64,000 nt of DNA from Siphonodentalium dalli (GCA_032622095.1 CP136061.1:121410754-121474753); one strand, 5' to 3'. Positions 24,346-35,720 are shown, numbered from the stretch's first letter. Numbers and translations: made by a program. The notes: a model not told the origin generated them from the letters alone.

Positions 24346-24650
24346 AGTGTCTTATGTTCTTTAGCGTATAGAGGGAATCGGATTAACAGGAACTAATTGG
24401 CGATGCTAGACTATAGTGGGGGTCACCTTTGTAGACATTACTAGGTGTTTTGATGGCAGCTTGACTGTAACATGCATTAAAAAATAAAGGCTAACAAGGT
24501 TTATTTAGGCACATACAGGGCTTGTTTTGTCATGTGTGACGATGATTTATTTTATAGTTCCCGTTTCATGAGGCGAACATCATTTGACGTCAACAATATC
24601 CATGTGGAACGCACCGTACATTCCATATGGATTTGTAAATATGGAACCAC

Positions 24651-26206
24651 GTTCAGAAATATATTCCAGGTAAATTCATATGCAGACAGTTTTCTCTTAC
24701 ACTATTTGTAAGATCGATAAGAAGTTTGAACAATCTCCAAAAAAGAGTTAATCAAATCACCTCTAATCTCACAAAGCTGTTTTAATTAGTTGAACCGAAG
24801 GTGTTTCTGTGAAGCTTGACATGGGGTCTTACTAATGAAAGTCAATTCCTGTCGTGATAATTCGTGGTACTGTATATGTTGAACTTTGGAAATGGACTTA
24901 AATCACATTAAAAATTTAGCTTGATTTAGCTGGGTGAGCTCAAATTAGCTATTTAAAATAGTTATTTGGCACCTGTGGCCGACCTGCCTTATCTCGGCTT
25001 ACCATATACCAGTAACATGATTTTTGAAGGTGTTATGGTTTATTATTACTACTTTAGAGGGCGTTCCCTAGTATATTAACAGTATTTTACCTGCACGAAA
25101 AGTTTCCTTAAATTTTGAGGCGAAGTTGACCGGAAGTGGGCGGCTGGTGTTAAAGAAGCTTTATTTTCATTAATGCCTGCCGCCCGCTTCCGGTTAACCG
25201 TTAAGCCACCGATCACGTGATCACACAAGGACGAAGTGGTAATAATAGTAATAACATGATTTTGTCGGGCACCTTGGTTTATTAACGGCCCTCCAGGAAT
25301 GATTAACAGCCCTCTGTCCTATTAGCAGCCCTCGACTGCGTCTCGGGCCTCTAATAGGCCCTCGGGCTGTTAATCATTCCTGTCGGGCCGTTAATAAACC
25401 ATAACACCCTAAAAAACATGTTATTGGTATAGTAACGGCCCGACAGGAATGATTAACAGCCAGACAAAATCATGTTATTACTAGTATTACCACTCCGCCC
25501 TCGTGTGATCACGTGATCGGTGACTTAACCGGAAGCAGACGGCAGACGTTAATGAAAACAAAGCTTCATTAACGCCCACCGCCGCTTCCGGTCAACTTCG
25601 CCTCAAAATTATGGAATCTTATCGTGCGGGTAAAATACTGTTAATCTACTAGAGAATGCCCTCTGAAGTGGTAATAATATTCAGTACCGGTATATAATGA
25701 TGGAAATCCGCATGACCAACGAATAAGAAGAGCTCTCAGTGCTCAACCGGAGTGAATGCATGCATGTTTATGAAATTCTGAGTGAACTTTTGCAGACAAA
25801 CTAGAGGCTAGAGCGTGTGTAGAAAATAATCTCTAGATCGGGTAGTTTGGCCATATATCAATATTATCAGGTCGGGCACTGGTGCCAAATGAGCTAAATA
25901 CCTCATTTGAGCTCACGTAGCTGAATCGAGCTAAATTTTTAATTTGATTTCACTTTCATTTCAGTCTGTTTCTTCAGTTCAACATCTAAGCGAAATATCG
26001 CAATGCGATTTTAATTTCATTAGTTAGACCCCACGTGAAGATTCACAGAAACACCTTCGGTACAACTAATTAAAACAGCCGCGATGCGATCAAAGGCGAT
26101 TTGATTAACACTTTTATGAGATAGATTAAACTTTTTATTGAACTTACAAATTGTGTACATAAAACTGCTGCTTCTGCATATGAATTTACCTGGAAATGTA
26201 TTTCTG
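24651..26206. mobile_element. Large foldback element with a second foldback inside
   Basis: Outer arms 24651-24992 and 25862-26206 are imperfect reverse complements of about 340 bp (shared TTCAGAAATA, AATTCATATGCAGA, AAGGTGTTTCTGTGAA, AAAAATTTAGCT, GTGAGCTCAAAT, GGCACC). An inner palindrome at about 25020-25690 has arms containing GAGGCGAAGTTGACCGGAAG and GATCACGTGATC, and a central hairpin at 25277-25395 built on GGTTTATTAACGGCCC. About 160 bp near 25700-25860 is not mirrored. No ORF. Confidence 0.85.
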
Positions 26207-26624
26207 AAGGTTAAGGACACCAGGTTACAATGTCTTGTCTGATTGGACAAACTGCTGGCATCCATTTACGAGAAATATTTTCCAAAAGTGACTGGACTCC
26301 CAACAGGAGAGGAAGAAATAGGGAAGCACGAGCGGTCAATACATTCGTATTCTACTGTACAATTTTACACATCTCTATTTTGTCGATATGGTTAAGCATG
26401 TGGCTTTCGATACGTTCCAACCAGTGAAATTCAATTGAAATCCCTCTTATAAACACATGGCGAGAGACCGATTTGAGGAGCCGATCAAAATGTTTGTTTC
26501 ATTTAATCTTGGGATAAGATCAAAGATAGCGTGGCGAAGCTGACCGAATGAAAAGCCAACTAAAAACTATTTTCTCTTCCGAATTTTAATGAAAACATAT
26601 AGCAAATGTCACTTAAAATATATC

Positions 26625-26803
26625 AAGCCTGTTGTGAGTAGATGAGCGTAAGGTATTTTTGTGAAGCTCAATGTTATGTTGATCCAGTAATATTAAATAT
26701 ATGCAGCACGATATTTCATGTTTAGGTGTTGAACTGAAGGAACAGACTGAAATCACATTAAAAATTTAGCTCGATTTAGCTATGTGAGCTCAAATGAGCT
26801 ATT
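26625..26803. repeat. Third copy of the foldback arm, interrupted by the 4.67-kb element
   Basis: This resembles the left arm at 24780-24970 (shared TTTTTGTGAAGCT, CACATTAAAAATTTAGCTCG, GTGAGCTCAAATGAGCTATT). It resumes after the insertion at 31478 with GAGCTCATTTGGCAC and GCCCGACCTG. Confidence 0.75.
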
Positions 26804-26903
26804 GGGAACGGGAAGATTCGGCGGCGGGAAGATTCGGCCAGGTATTTTTCGGCGGAGGGAAGATTCGGCAGGGAAGATTCGGCGGGGAAGATTCGGCCAG
26901 TCG
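26804..26903 (+). repeat. Left terminal inverted repeat with subterminal repeats
   Basis: GGGAAGATTCGGC-type units occur about five times in 100 bp. Confidence 0.85.
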
Positions 26904-27201
26904 TTTGATCTAACTAATTACGGCTTGGGGATTACGGCTTATGTGGGACTAAGCTTGTGTGCGCACTTATTCTTTGTTGTAACTAATTAGAGGGATTATA
27001 GGGTCTTGATTAACTCATTTAGTAATGACATATTTTATTAGAATGGATGAAACATATTTACACAAGCTGATATAACATAAGGTGTAACAGAAATACAAAC
27101 AAAACAATTTAAAATACATTTATAACGGCATTCTTTATTTGAAACATACAAAATCAACTAATAGTCTTGTCTTCTTCTTGTCTTGTTGTTGTCTTGTCTT
27201 C

Positions 27202-27423
27202 TTATTTCTTTGCCTTGCCGATTCTGTAGATCTTGGTCACTTCTTGTAGAAATTCCGATGTTTTGATGTCCTCTTCTCTGTATTTTGCCCATAGGTCGCT
27301 GATCTTTGTATCTATTTCTGTGTATTTCTTCCTCACGTCTGTATCGAGATCCCTGGCTGCAACGGCAATTTCTACGGGGCTGTCGAAAAGGCTGACGTGT
27401 CTTGTAGTCGGCATGATGAGCAA
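27202..27423 (-). pseudogene. C-terminal tail of a MULE-type transposase
   Basis: An open frame of 73 codons. Its second half, VRKKYTEIDTKISDLWAKYR followed by an acidic-basic helix and GKAKK, matches the usual end of this transposase type (a basic KYR-x-L-Q-x-K-x3-LW-x-Y helix) from memory. A polyadenylation signal, AATAAA on the minus strand at 27134-27139, follows 63 bases after the stop. It overlaps the end of the finger module by 13 bases in a different frame, as expected if an internal deletion fused the two ends. It could instead be a short accessory ORF. Confidence 0.5.
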
Positions 27424-27609
27424 TTGAAACTTATTTCAATCAAACCATCCTTGGCCTGGAAATACTGTCGCTGAGAAATGCCGGTATTGCATGTTCTGTG
27501 TTGCCATTTGCCGCATGTGTCGCAGTCAACTGCTTGCTGACGAGGACGTATTACACTTAATACACGGGTAGTCTATGAGCTGATTTTGACGGAGATTGTA
27601 CGAAGGCAT
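27411..27609 (-). pseudogene. PHD-like Cys/His module of a MULE-type transposase (N-terminal part)
   Basis: ATG at 27609 opens a frame with YPCIKC and stops after about 27 codons. A second frame beginning about 27530 continues with CDTCGKWQHRTCNTGISQ and ends ISFNCSSC at 27411, followed by two stops. Combined spacing C-x2-C...C-x2-C...H-x2-C...C-x2-C resembles the PHD-like finger that precedes the FLYWCH/MULE region in lophotrochozoan and cnidarian transposases, as I remember them. The two frames differ by a frameshift near 27530. The catalytic region that should follow is missing. Confidence 0.6.
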
Positions 27610-28639
27610 GATGAAGATGTGATATGGTGAAGTCAATTTCATTCAACTATATAGTCTAAAAGTCGTTAGATCTGATGCGGTAAAACAAACAACTGATCAG
27701 TTCTAACTGAAATGCACTCAGCAAACTTATCTAAACAAACATCGAATAGTTCTCACTGAGATCATATCAGCATCAGAAAGACGACTCTGTATATTCTACC
27801 GACTGTTATACAAACACTTGGTGCCAACGTGAACAGAGTGTGAACAACTATCAAAAAATTTATTCGTTTTCTCATTGAATCTTCATTAATCATAATTCCT
27901 TATAGTGTTCGAACGTGATATTTGGATTTACCATGTAATCTGTAAGTAATAACTTCAATATATTCACAATAAACTTATCATAAACCAAAAATAATCTCAT
28001 AAAATATGTCAAACAAACTAATGACAAAACATCATAAAAGTAATAACAAAAGTAATAATAAAAGTAATTTATTCTTGAAAAACATTCACTCATAAAACAT
28101 ACAAATAATGTCAAACAAAACCGGTACGTATAAAAGCCGAACACAACCGAACACAACCGAACATAACCGAACACAAGTCCAAATAGGCATGTGTATTCAT
28201 GTTCACACTATTACTATACGAAGTTTGGTGGAGTTCGGGCAAATAATAAGTGTTTTATTCGATATTTTGTAAAACGCGTTTTGTGTTCGGCATAGAAAAG
28301 CCGAACATAAGTTATAATTTTGTCTAACGGCTGTCTAGCTAGGTGATAATTAATATCTGACATGGTCACTAATCCGAAAGGCTTTAATTGTTGTTGATGG
28401 CGGTCTCTCACCTATTGTAGTTCAGTGTTTTGACAAATAGTTTCAGTGTTTGATGGCGCCTACTATTATAGAAACAACATGCTTTTGATAGGCCCCGTCG
28501 TGAAAGACAACGATTGTAAAAACGTCGAGTGACAAACAAGTTTTCCCGCTAGTACACATACCTTATGCACTCGTCACATGAAGCAAAACTTGGTGTAAAC
28601 AATATTTATACACAATACAAAAGAAGACAAGAAAACCAT

Positions 28640-28850
28640 AGTCAGAAATGGTAACGCCACCAAGATCATATTATTAGCCATAAATATAAATCATAATATA
28701 AAATATATTGGTTACATGAATGGACCGCCTCAGAATTCCGTTAAGAAAAGTAATTCTTCAAATTATTACAATGAACTACGGCTTATAAATTACTGCAGGT
28801 TTCTCAGTCGCCACACCAGAATGCTTCTAAATGCGGATCAAAGCTAAGAG
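28640..28850 (+). repeat. LINE-derived unit R1, partial copy
   Basis: CAGAAATGGTAACGCC, AAGATCATATTATTAG, AAAATATATTGGTTACATGA and CAGAATTCCGTTAA match the start of the unit at 57190. It lies inside the nested foldback. Confidence 0.75.
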
Positions 28851-29123
28851 TGCATGGCACAGCCATTGTTCATAGACATTTTACAGATAGCGAGAATGAT
28901 GCATGCTGGGAACGAAAGTATCCACAGCAAAGCAATGTGCTTACGGCCGCATGCGTTTATTATAGGGGATTTATGGTGGGCCTATAAAACTAATTATAAC
29001 TTTGTTATCTGTCATAGTTTATGCGTGAAATTTTAAACATATATACCATGGACATACATATACCCCTTCCAGAATGTTGAAAAACATTTTCAGTTGCTCA
29101 TCGTATTTTTATAGACGAAATAG

Positions 29124-29860
29124 TCCGAAATTTCTGAAAATTGCGCTAACTGCTCAATGTTTTAATGTGTTACAAAACGTCTGATAAAAAGAGTTCTATC
29201 GGGAATATTCACACCATTTTTTTTCAGAGAACATAGAGTAAACATAGTCCTATCGGGATATCGTAAAGGAGATTAATTAAAACCCTCAGACTGCCGAAAC
29301 TGACGACATTATATTCGCTTTTTCGTGTCCCACGGAAATGAAACTTGTCTGTCCATTGATCACGTTATTTATTTGACATAGTATTTTTTTTTCTGTTGTA
29401 TTTGAACACTTGTTGCACGTGCAGGCTGCACGATTATAATAACTTCAACCGATAAGCGCCGACTGATACCCGCGCAACAGTTTGTCTCAAATAAATTGTT
29501 ATCAAAACGCAGGTTTATGGCCGCGGACATAAGCCGATTAAGTGTAATATTTGTAATTTATCCATGAACTTGACTGAAAAATTGTGATTCTATCACCATT
29601 AGCCACGAAAATCGGACCTCTAAACAGGCAAGTTTTATTTTCGAGGGACATGAACAAGCGAATTTATTGTCGGCAGTTTCGGCAGTCTGAGGGTTAATTA
29701 ATCCCGAATTAAACGGAACTACTTTACGATAGTCCGATAGTACTATGTTTACTCTATGCATGTTCTCTGAAAAAATAGTGTGAATATTCCAGATAGAACT
29801 CTTTTTATCAGACGTTGTGTAACACCTTAAAACATTGAGCGGTTATAGCGCAAACCGAAA
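29124..29860. mobile_element. Innermost foldback inside the nested foldback
   Basis: Arms of about 220-230 bp (29124-29341 and 29627-29860) share ACGTCTGATAAAAAGAGTTC, GAACATAGAGTAAACATAGT-type sequence and CCCTCAGACTGCCGAAACTG in inverted orientation, with a spacer of about 285 bp. No ORF. Confidence 0.8.
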
Positions 29861-29934
29861 TGTGTTGTCTTGCAAGATATCCCACCGCTTTAGCTAAATT
29901 TACCTTCCTACAGTATCCATAAAGAGGATCATAT

Positions 29935-30190
29935 ATTATATACCCACGGTTTTAATTATAGAATATAAAATATGTTGGTTTCGCGAATGACCAACTCAGA
30001 ATTCCGTTAAAATAACAATAACAACCAGCACCTATAACGAACCGTTTTACTGGACTTGGCCTACTGGTCGCGTAGTTCCGACTTTTAAATAAACGGAATT
30101 TCCAACTCTATAAATAAAAGCCCCACAAGAATCCTGTCCACCACGCAATATCAAAATATCAGCCGCTAGATACACCACAGGTGGCGTAAT
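29935..30190 (+). repeat. R1-related fragment followed by an R2 block
   Basis: ATAAAATATGTTGGTTTCGC and CTCAGAATTCCGTTAAAA resemble R1. CACCACAGGTGGCGTAAT at about 30173-30190, with about 40 bp before it, is shared with 46041-46100. Confidence 0.6.
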
Positions 30191-31399
30191 GAATATTTTA
30201 CAAAAATGCTAATGGGTGATTATGGGTGATTGGAAAGGGATGAGACAACAAGCCTGGTGTGGCTTTTTTTGTAATTAAGTCCTCTCCCAAAACGTGACGA
30301 GAATAATAATAATTACAAAAATAAATATTTATGTAACTTCATGGAAAGATTACAACTCAAAGTTTTTAACGTTTGACGATACCGCAAAACGGGGCTATTG
30401 CCAAGAAGCCATGTCAGACTAAAAGAGTAAAGACATGCAAAACTAGATCAATCAACCCTAGCAAACATCAAAAAGTATCTTGAGCGCAAAATAAATAATC
30501 TTTATTCCTTTCATATCACATTCCTGTCATATCAGAGACATATTTGAAAATAAAATAAGATCTTAAATTTCTGCATATCACAGCATATCAGACTTTAAAA
30601 AAGATACAATACGAAACGCTCTTTATTCGGGGCGCGTGCTGATATTTGTCCAGTATGATCCATCTAAACAACCATATTGTACGAATGTACTTGTAATAAT
30701 AACGGGGTGGGGGTAACATTTTAGTGAGAATGCAGACGAAAATGGACAACAATACGTTTTTCTCGCGAATAAAGCCTGCCAAATCCCATCCACGAGACAG
30801 ACGTTTGTGTTCTGCTTTTCTATGCCGAACACAAACGCGTTATACAAAACATCTAACAAAACACTCATTATTGAAGCAAACTCCACCAAACTTCGTATAG
30901 TAATAGGTTGAACGTGAATACATATGTCTGAAGTTTACAAGGTGTTCGTATATTTAGTAGAGTCTATATAGAGTTATATATCTCAAACGGCAGCTAATGT
31001 CACATCATTCTATGTGTTAATTAATTACCGGTGACTGCATGAGTGTCGAACATAAGCTAGCTTGTGTTCGGCTTTTCTATGCCGAACACTAAACGCGTCT
31101 TACAAAATATCGATTAAAACACTTATTATTGGCCCAAACTCCACCAAACTTCCTATATTTATAGTGCGAACATGAATACACATGCCTATGAACTTTATTC
31201 ATGAAATTTCCTATTATTTGGACTTGTGTTCGGTTATGTTCGGTTGTGTTCGGCTTTTATGAGCTCCCAACAAAACATCATAAAAGTAATAGCTTCATTT
31301 AATTTATTCATCCAATATATTATTAAAAAATATGTCCACATAATTCATAAAACTTAAAACATAAAATCTCCCATCCCAATATATTGGTATAAACCTAGG

Positions 31400-31469
31400 A
31401 AGATTCGGCCGATAAAACCCGCCAAATCTTCCCTGCCGAATCTTCCCTCCGCCGAATCTTCACGGACCC
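31400..31469 (-). repeat. Right terminal inverted repeat with subterminal repeats
   Basis: Complement of the left end: GCCGAATCTTCC-type units occur about four times, ending CACGGACCC before the target duplication. Confidence 0.85.
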
Positions 31470-31506
31470 GAGCTATTGAGCTCATTTGGCACGTGTGCCC
31501 GACCTG

Positions 31507-32185
31507 ATTATAACAATTTTGGGTATGTCAACAGTGTGAAATTACTTAATCTGGTGTAAATATGCAACTTAAGTTTTAACATCAATTGACGATTTGTAAT
31601 TGAATAGGTCTGACTACTAATTGCTGTTGTCACTCAGAAAACTGGTACACAAAATGACAAATTTAGCTTATTTTTGTGATCGTAAGGACTGGAATAGTGA
31701 AATAATGTTAAAGTACTATTCGACGGGAACCATTATATTCCACAATTATGTGCACCCTGAAACAATATAGCCGTTGCTAATCTTACGAGATTTGTCCACA
31801 AGGCCACTGTCAGTGTCATTACGAAAAAAATTGCATTTGTACCGACCGCTGTACAGTGTACCCGATTCTCATTCGTTGTTATAAATTGCATTAATTGACT
31901 GTGCCAGCAACGACGCACGCGTCGCTTTGATTGCAATTAAATATTCAACAAGCACGGACAATCTACATATCTAAAAGACAGTATAAAACAAAAAAATTCT
32001 TTCATTTCAATGATAATATATATTATTACCCTTCATTTTCGCGAACCAGGAAGTAATTCTCTGAAAGGGGAAGTAATACAATTCGATTATTTGGTTTTCA
32101 TTATCGACGCTCATCCAAAAGCGTTGAAGACAAAAGCAGAACGTACCAAAGCTGTCAAGTCAAGTCATGTCGAATATATTCTTTA
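31507..32185. other. Spacer, nothing recognised
   Basis: A 67-codon minus ORF at 31733-31936 has no motif. No repeat was seen. Confidence 0.45.
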
Positions 32186-32189
32186 GTTG

Positions 32190-32345
32190 ATAATAATAGA
32201 GGATATCTACACTTTTTGTTGCATATGGGAATTATCTCATGAGTGATGACAAAAAATATTTTTTTTGTCATCACGAGTGAGATATATAATGACCATATCC
32301 AACCAATAAGTGTATATAGATCTATATTCTGTTTATTATATATAT
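32190..32345. repeat. Imperfect palindrome around 32265
   Basis: ATCTCATGAGTGATGACAAA and its near-complement TTTGTCATCACGAGTGAGAT flank an A/T-rich centre. The outer parts (TACACTTTTTGTTGCATATG vs TACACTTATTGGTTGGATAT on the complement) extend the arms. Confidence 0.6.
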
Positions 32346-33500
32346 GCTCCGCTAGAGTGGTCCATGGCTCAACTCGACAGAAGAGAAAAAGTGCAAATTT
32401 GTATACCCACGAACAGCCATGGTAATTAAATTGTGCATATAAGAATAATTCCATATATCATATACGTAATTTGCCGAGAATAGCCCAAATGCGTTTTACG
32501 CATGCATGCATGCACGCTTGAGTGATAGATGACCCGTATGCGCGTTTGGGTATTGATATGTAGGCCTATACATGAGATATACATGTGATCTTGATGTAAA
32601 CAGTATTTATTCCATATAATTAAAATACAGTAGGCCTACATGTTACAAAATATAAAGCATGAATATTGGTTGTATGGAGGGGATCCGACATCAAGCATAA
32701 AGCTTAATTATGGGGGTCGTTTCCGATTAGACTACTTTTGAATAAGCCCACGATGTGAGAATGATGGCATAATATTAGGTAATTGTGTTCATAATAATTT
32801 TAGAAGATCGTTTTTGGTATATATGTTACTCAGCTACTCACAGTGTGAGCTGGATCGATAGATATATCAAAATGAGATTGATTTTTTTTATGTTGTAATA
32901 GAAAGAAATTGATTGAAAATATATTTAGTATAGCGGAACGAAGTATAGATTGGTATAGACAAGAGTGTGAGGCGACATATCAAACGTTTTGGTGAGTCTG
33001 ATGTGCAGAATAGGGAGGGGAGGTGGGGAGTGTAAATGATAAGCTATTGCTTTTAGTTTACACACTAATTTTGTGTTCTGACCTTCCATTTTTGCATCCG
33101 AGCCGACACCACTATATATAATGTGGATTTGTATGGATATATAATAACATCAACAATAATATTTCTATTTCTCACGCGATTTTTTACGATATGCGTCGAT
33201 TTGGTAACTGTTAGATGATAGATGATATGCATGTGTGTGGTCAAGTGGAAGCCCTTGGTTTGTGGTCGAGATTTTATTTGAATCTTTTTGTTCGAATGAT
33301 GTATTTCTGAACTTCTCGGAAAATCGTTATGTTATCTTCTATTCGGTCTGCATAAGCCGTGGGCCGTGAGGCTTGTATATAATGACCTCTTCGTTTGTGT
33401 CCATATTGTATATTGTATGACTATCCGTAGCGTATATATAGGCAACGTGCTTATATTTACAGTGTATAACTTCTGTTGTTGTTTTTATTGGAAATTTAAA
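32346..33500. other. Spacer, nothing recognised
   Basis: No coding-like ORF, no repeat matched within the window. Confidence 0.45.
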
Positions 33501-33503
33501 ATA

Positions 33504-35720
33504 CTAAATCTTGTTTGGTCTTCCTCTCCAGGAGTCGTTATGTGTTGATTTGAAGTCTTTTACATCCGCTGCATCAGTACACAATTCATGCTGCGTGATA
33601 CATACGTGCATACCGTACAAAGCTGTTGGCAGTAGCATTGTTTTTTTTATAGATTTCTTTCTGAAATTTTTCTTCATGTCCTCTTGTAGTTGTAGAGTAG
33701 GATTTTTCTCCGATGTTATATATAGACCTACTGCATCTATATTGTTTAGTACTTTGTTGTACATCTGTATCATGTCACCTCTTTCTCGGCGGTATTGCAG
33801 TGTTGGTAGACCTAGAAACTTGTTTATGTCGTCATTATCTAGGTTTTGCATATTATTGGTAGTTGTTAGCTTGGTGGATCTTCTTTGGACACTTTCGATG
33901 GCAATTTGATGTTTACACAGATGTGGGTTCCATATTGATGAAGCATATTCGACCATTGGTCTGATGAGGGATTTTTAAAGTGTCCTCAACATTTCTATGG
34001 GAGGCCAAATTCACTTTTAATAATTATTTGCGCTTAAGCTCAATTATTTGTGCTTAAGCACAATTATTTGCACTTAAGCTTAATTATTTGCATATTTGCG
34101 TTTAAGCATAAATAATTGTGCTTAAGCGCAAATAATATAATTACGCTTAAGCACAAATAATCTATTTATGCTTAATCACAATTATTTGCGCTTCAGCTCA
34201 ATTGTTTGCACTTAAGCATAATTTGTGCAAATAAGGACATTAAAAACATTACCTAACTCACCCTGCTGATATTGACAGATTGTTGAGGGAAGATGGGGAA
34301 TGAAATGTACATATTTGAACTTAAGCACAAATATTTTAGCTTAAGCTTAAGGATATGTTAGCTCGGAAGCCATGTTGGTTTTCTGTTCAGAGTTCATATG
34401 CTTCGAAGTACTCCATGAGTTTGTCCCTTATTAATTTTTCCATTAGTTTGCATATGATACTCGTGGGCTAACAGTTCTATAGTTTTCAGCTTTCTTCTTG
34501 TTTCCCTTTTTGAAGATCGAGCAAACAGTCGAGTTTCTGCAGTCTACTGTAGTTTCCCCATGTGGCTAGGATCGTTTGTAGAGGTATGTTAGAGTAGGGC
34601 AGATACTGCCTGCAGCTTCTTTCGGGGCTCTAGGGTGCAGTAAGGTCTTCTTCTGGAGATATCGAGGTGTCAATTTCGAGCAAATATCGCATTACTGTTT
34701 CTTGCATGGTTCACTATATCTGATAGCTCGGCACTATATTTTCTGCATCAATTTCTCTGGTGAAAGGAACCTCTGCTTCTCCATTAAAAATCGTATAGAC
34801 ACTGCTAAAGTATCTATTTAGTATTTCTGCCTTTTCTGTGTCTTAACTGTTGATAGTCCGTCGTCTCTCTGTATCTCCCCCATCATTGCTTTTTACTTTT
34901 GTCTTGCTTCGTACGTAGCTCCAGAATGTTTTTTGGGTCGCTATTGATGCTCTCCGCTAGTTTTTTCTCGAAGTTTTTGCGTGCTATTAGGCATTCCCGT
35001 GTCGCTTTGTTTCTTGCTTCGATGTAATCTTTATATTTGGAATCATTCTTGTTACATATGTATTTTTTTTCCATTCTTAATGTTTCTCTTTCACTGCTTT
35101 TAGTGCTGATTTACTGTCATCCATTTTTGCTTCTTCGAGTTTGAATTTTCGTTGGTTGTGGGTATATATTTACTTGATGCTTCCAGTATTCTTTCTTTAA
35201 ATTGGAGCCACAGGGATTCCACTGTTAAATTGTAATCTTCTTCCCATCCTTCCTCTCGTATTGCGTCTTATTCACCTTTATGATACTGCAACCTGGTAAC
35301 ATCCTCTTCCAATCCATCCGCATAGCTACAAAGTCAAATATCAGCATGTTTTGGTAACTCTTGCCTAATTGAGGTAGATGTCTCAAGTCGGAAATCATTC
35401 GTTTGTGAAGATGAGGTCAAACAGCGAATCCTGTTGTCCTTCTCTCTGTCTTGTTGGTTCTGTTACATGTTGGTAAACACCGGCATCCCCAACTTTTCTT
35501 GGAAGTCAAATCCGTTGCTATCTTCTGATGTACTGCAAGTGTTGGTTTTCCAATCAATCGCTTTATAGTTTAAGTCGCCACATATCAGAAAATGAGAGTA
35601 CTTTCTCTTGGCAGTAATGTGTATATAATGTTGTTGTTTTTTTTCTTTCTGTCGGTGTTGTTTGATGGAGCAATTTTTTGGTGACCCTTTTCGGGTCTGG
35701 TTGGACATTTCTTTGCATAT
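33504..35720 (-). pseudogene. Degraded CR1-like non-LTR retrotransposon (LINE)
   Basis: Fragments of one LINE open reading frame appear in order on the minus strand. An apurinic-type endonuclease piece with LICGDLNYKAIDW lies at about 35530-35610, followed by a HVTEPTR-type segment near 35460. A linker with RNKATRECLIARKNFEKKLA lies at 34883-35074. A reverse-transcriptase N-terminal block with KKGNKKKAENYR is at 34476-34513. A C-terminal region (VEYASSIWNPHLCKHQIA, FLGLPTLQYRRERGDMIQMY) is at 33504-33956. Many stops and frameshifts separate them. The palm motifs expected around 34000-34350 are replaced by a palindromic array. It is dead; the clade call (CR1/Jockey side) is from motif style only. 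Confidence 0.8.
34021..34234. repeat. Minisatellite of overlapping palindromes
   Basis: About ten units of near 20 bp, each with CTTAAG at its centre and AATTATTTG or its complement at its edge. Half-site AATTATTTGTGCTT plus its complement makes a 28-bp perfect palindrome, so each unit is nearly its own reverse complement and orientations mix. A degenerate outlier lies at 34314-34350. It splits the LINE relic. Confidence 0.85.

Larger units (their letters stand above)
28131..31260. mobile_element. Nested foldback inside the MULE
   Basis: The left arm from 28131 (TAAAAGCCGAACACAACCGA...) to about 28310 is inverted at about 31030-31260. A third, inverted copy of the inner half lies at 30805-30925. 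Shared blocks are AAGTTTGGTGGAGTT, AATAATAAGTGTTTTA, GAACACAAGTCCAAATA and GTTCGGCATAGAAAAGCC. The pair is flanked by a direct repeat beginning ACAAAACATCATAAAAGTAA at 28024 and 31270. Confidence 0.75.
26804..31469 (-). mobile_element. Mutator-like (MULE) element, internally deleted, carrying nested insertions
   Basis: The borders are inverted repeats of about 35 bp with about 31 matches: GGGAACGGGAAGATTCGGCG on the left, GGGTCCGTGAAGATTCGGCG reading inward on the right. Each is followed by further GGGAAGATTCGGC units. GAGCTATT(G) flanks both sides (26796-26803/4 and 31470-31477/8), an 8- or 9-bp target duplication. Removing the insert and one copy gives a site equal in length to the paralogous foldback arm (complement of 25873-25905) with two mismatches. 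The minus strand inside carries a PHD-like module and a tail that I recall from lophotrochozoan MULE transposases. The transposase core is absent, so the element is non-autonomous. Superfamily assignment is inference from these three lines. Confidence 0.72.

Noticed and set aside
33511-33909. 132-codon plus-strand ORF
   Set aside because: It is the antisense shadow of the LINE C-terminal relic on the minus strand.
34021-34234. CRISPR-like array
   Set aside because: The repeats are palindromic, with no unique spacers of constant length; this is eukaryotic minisatellite DNA.
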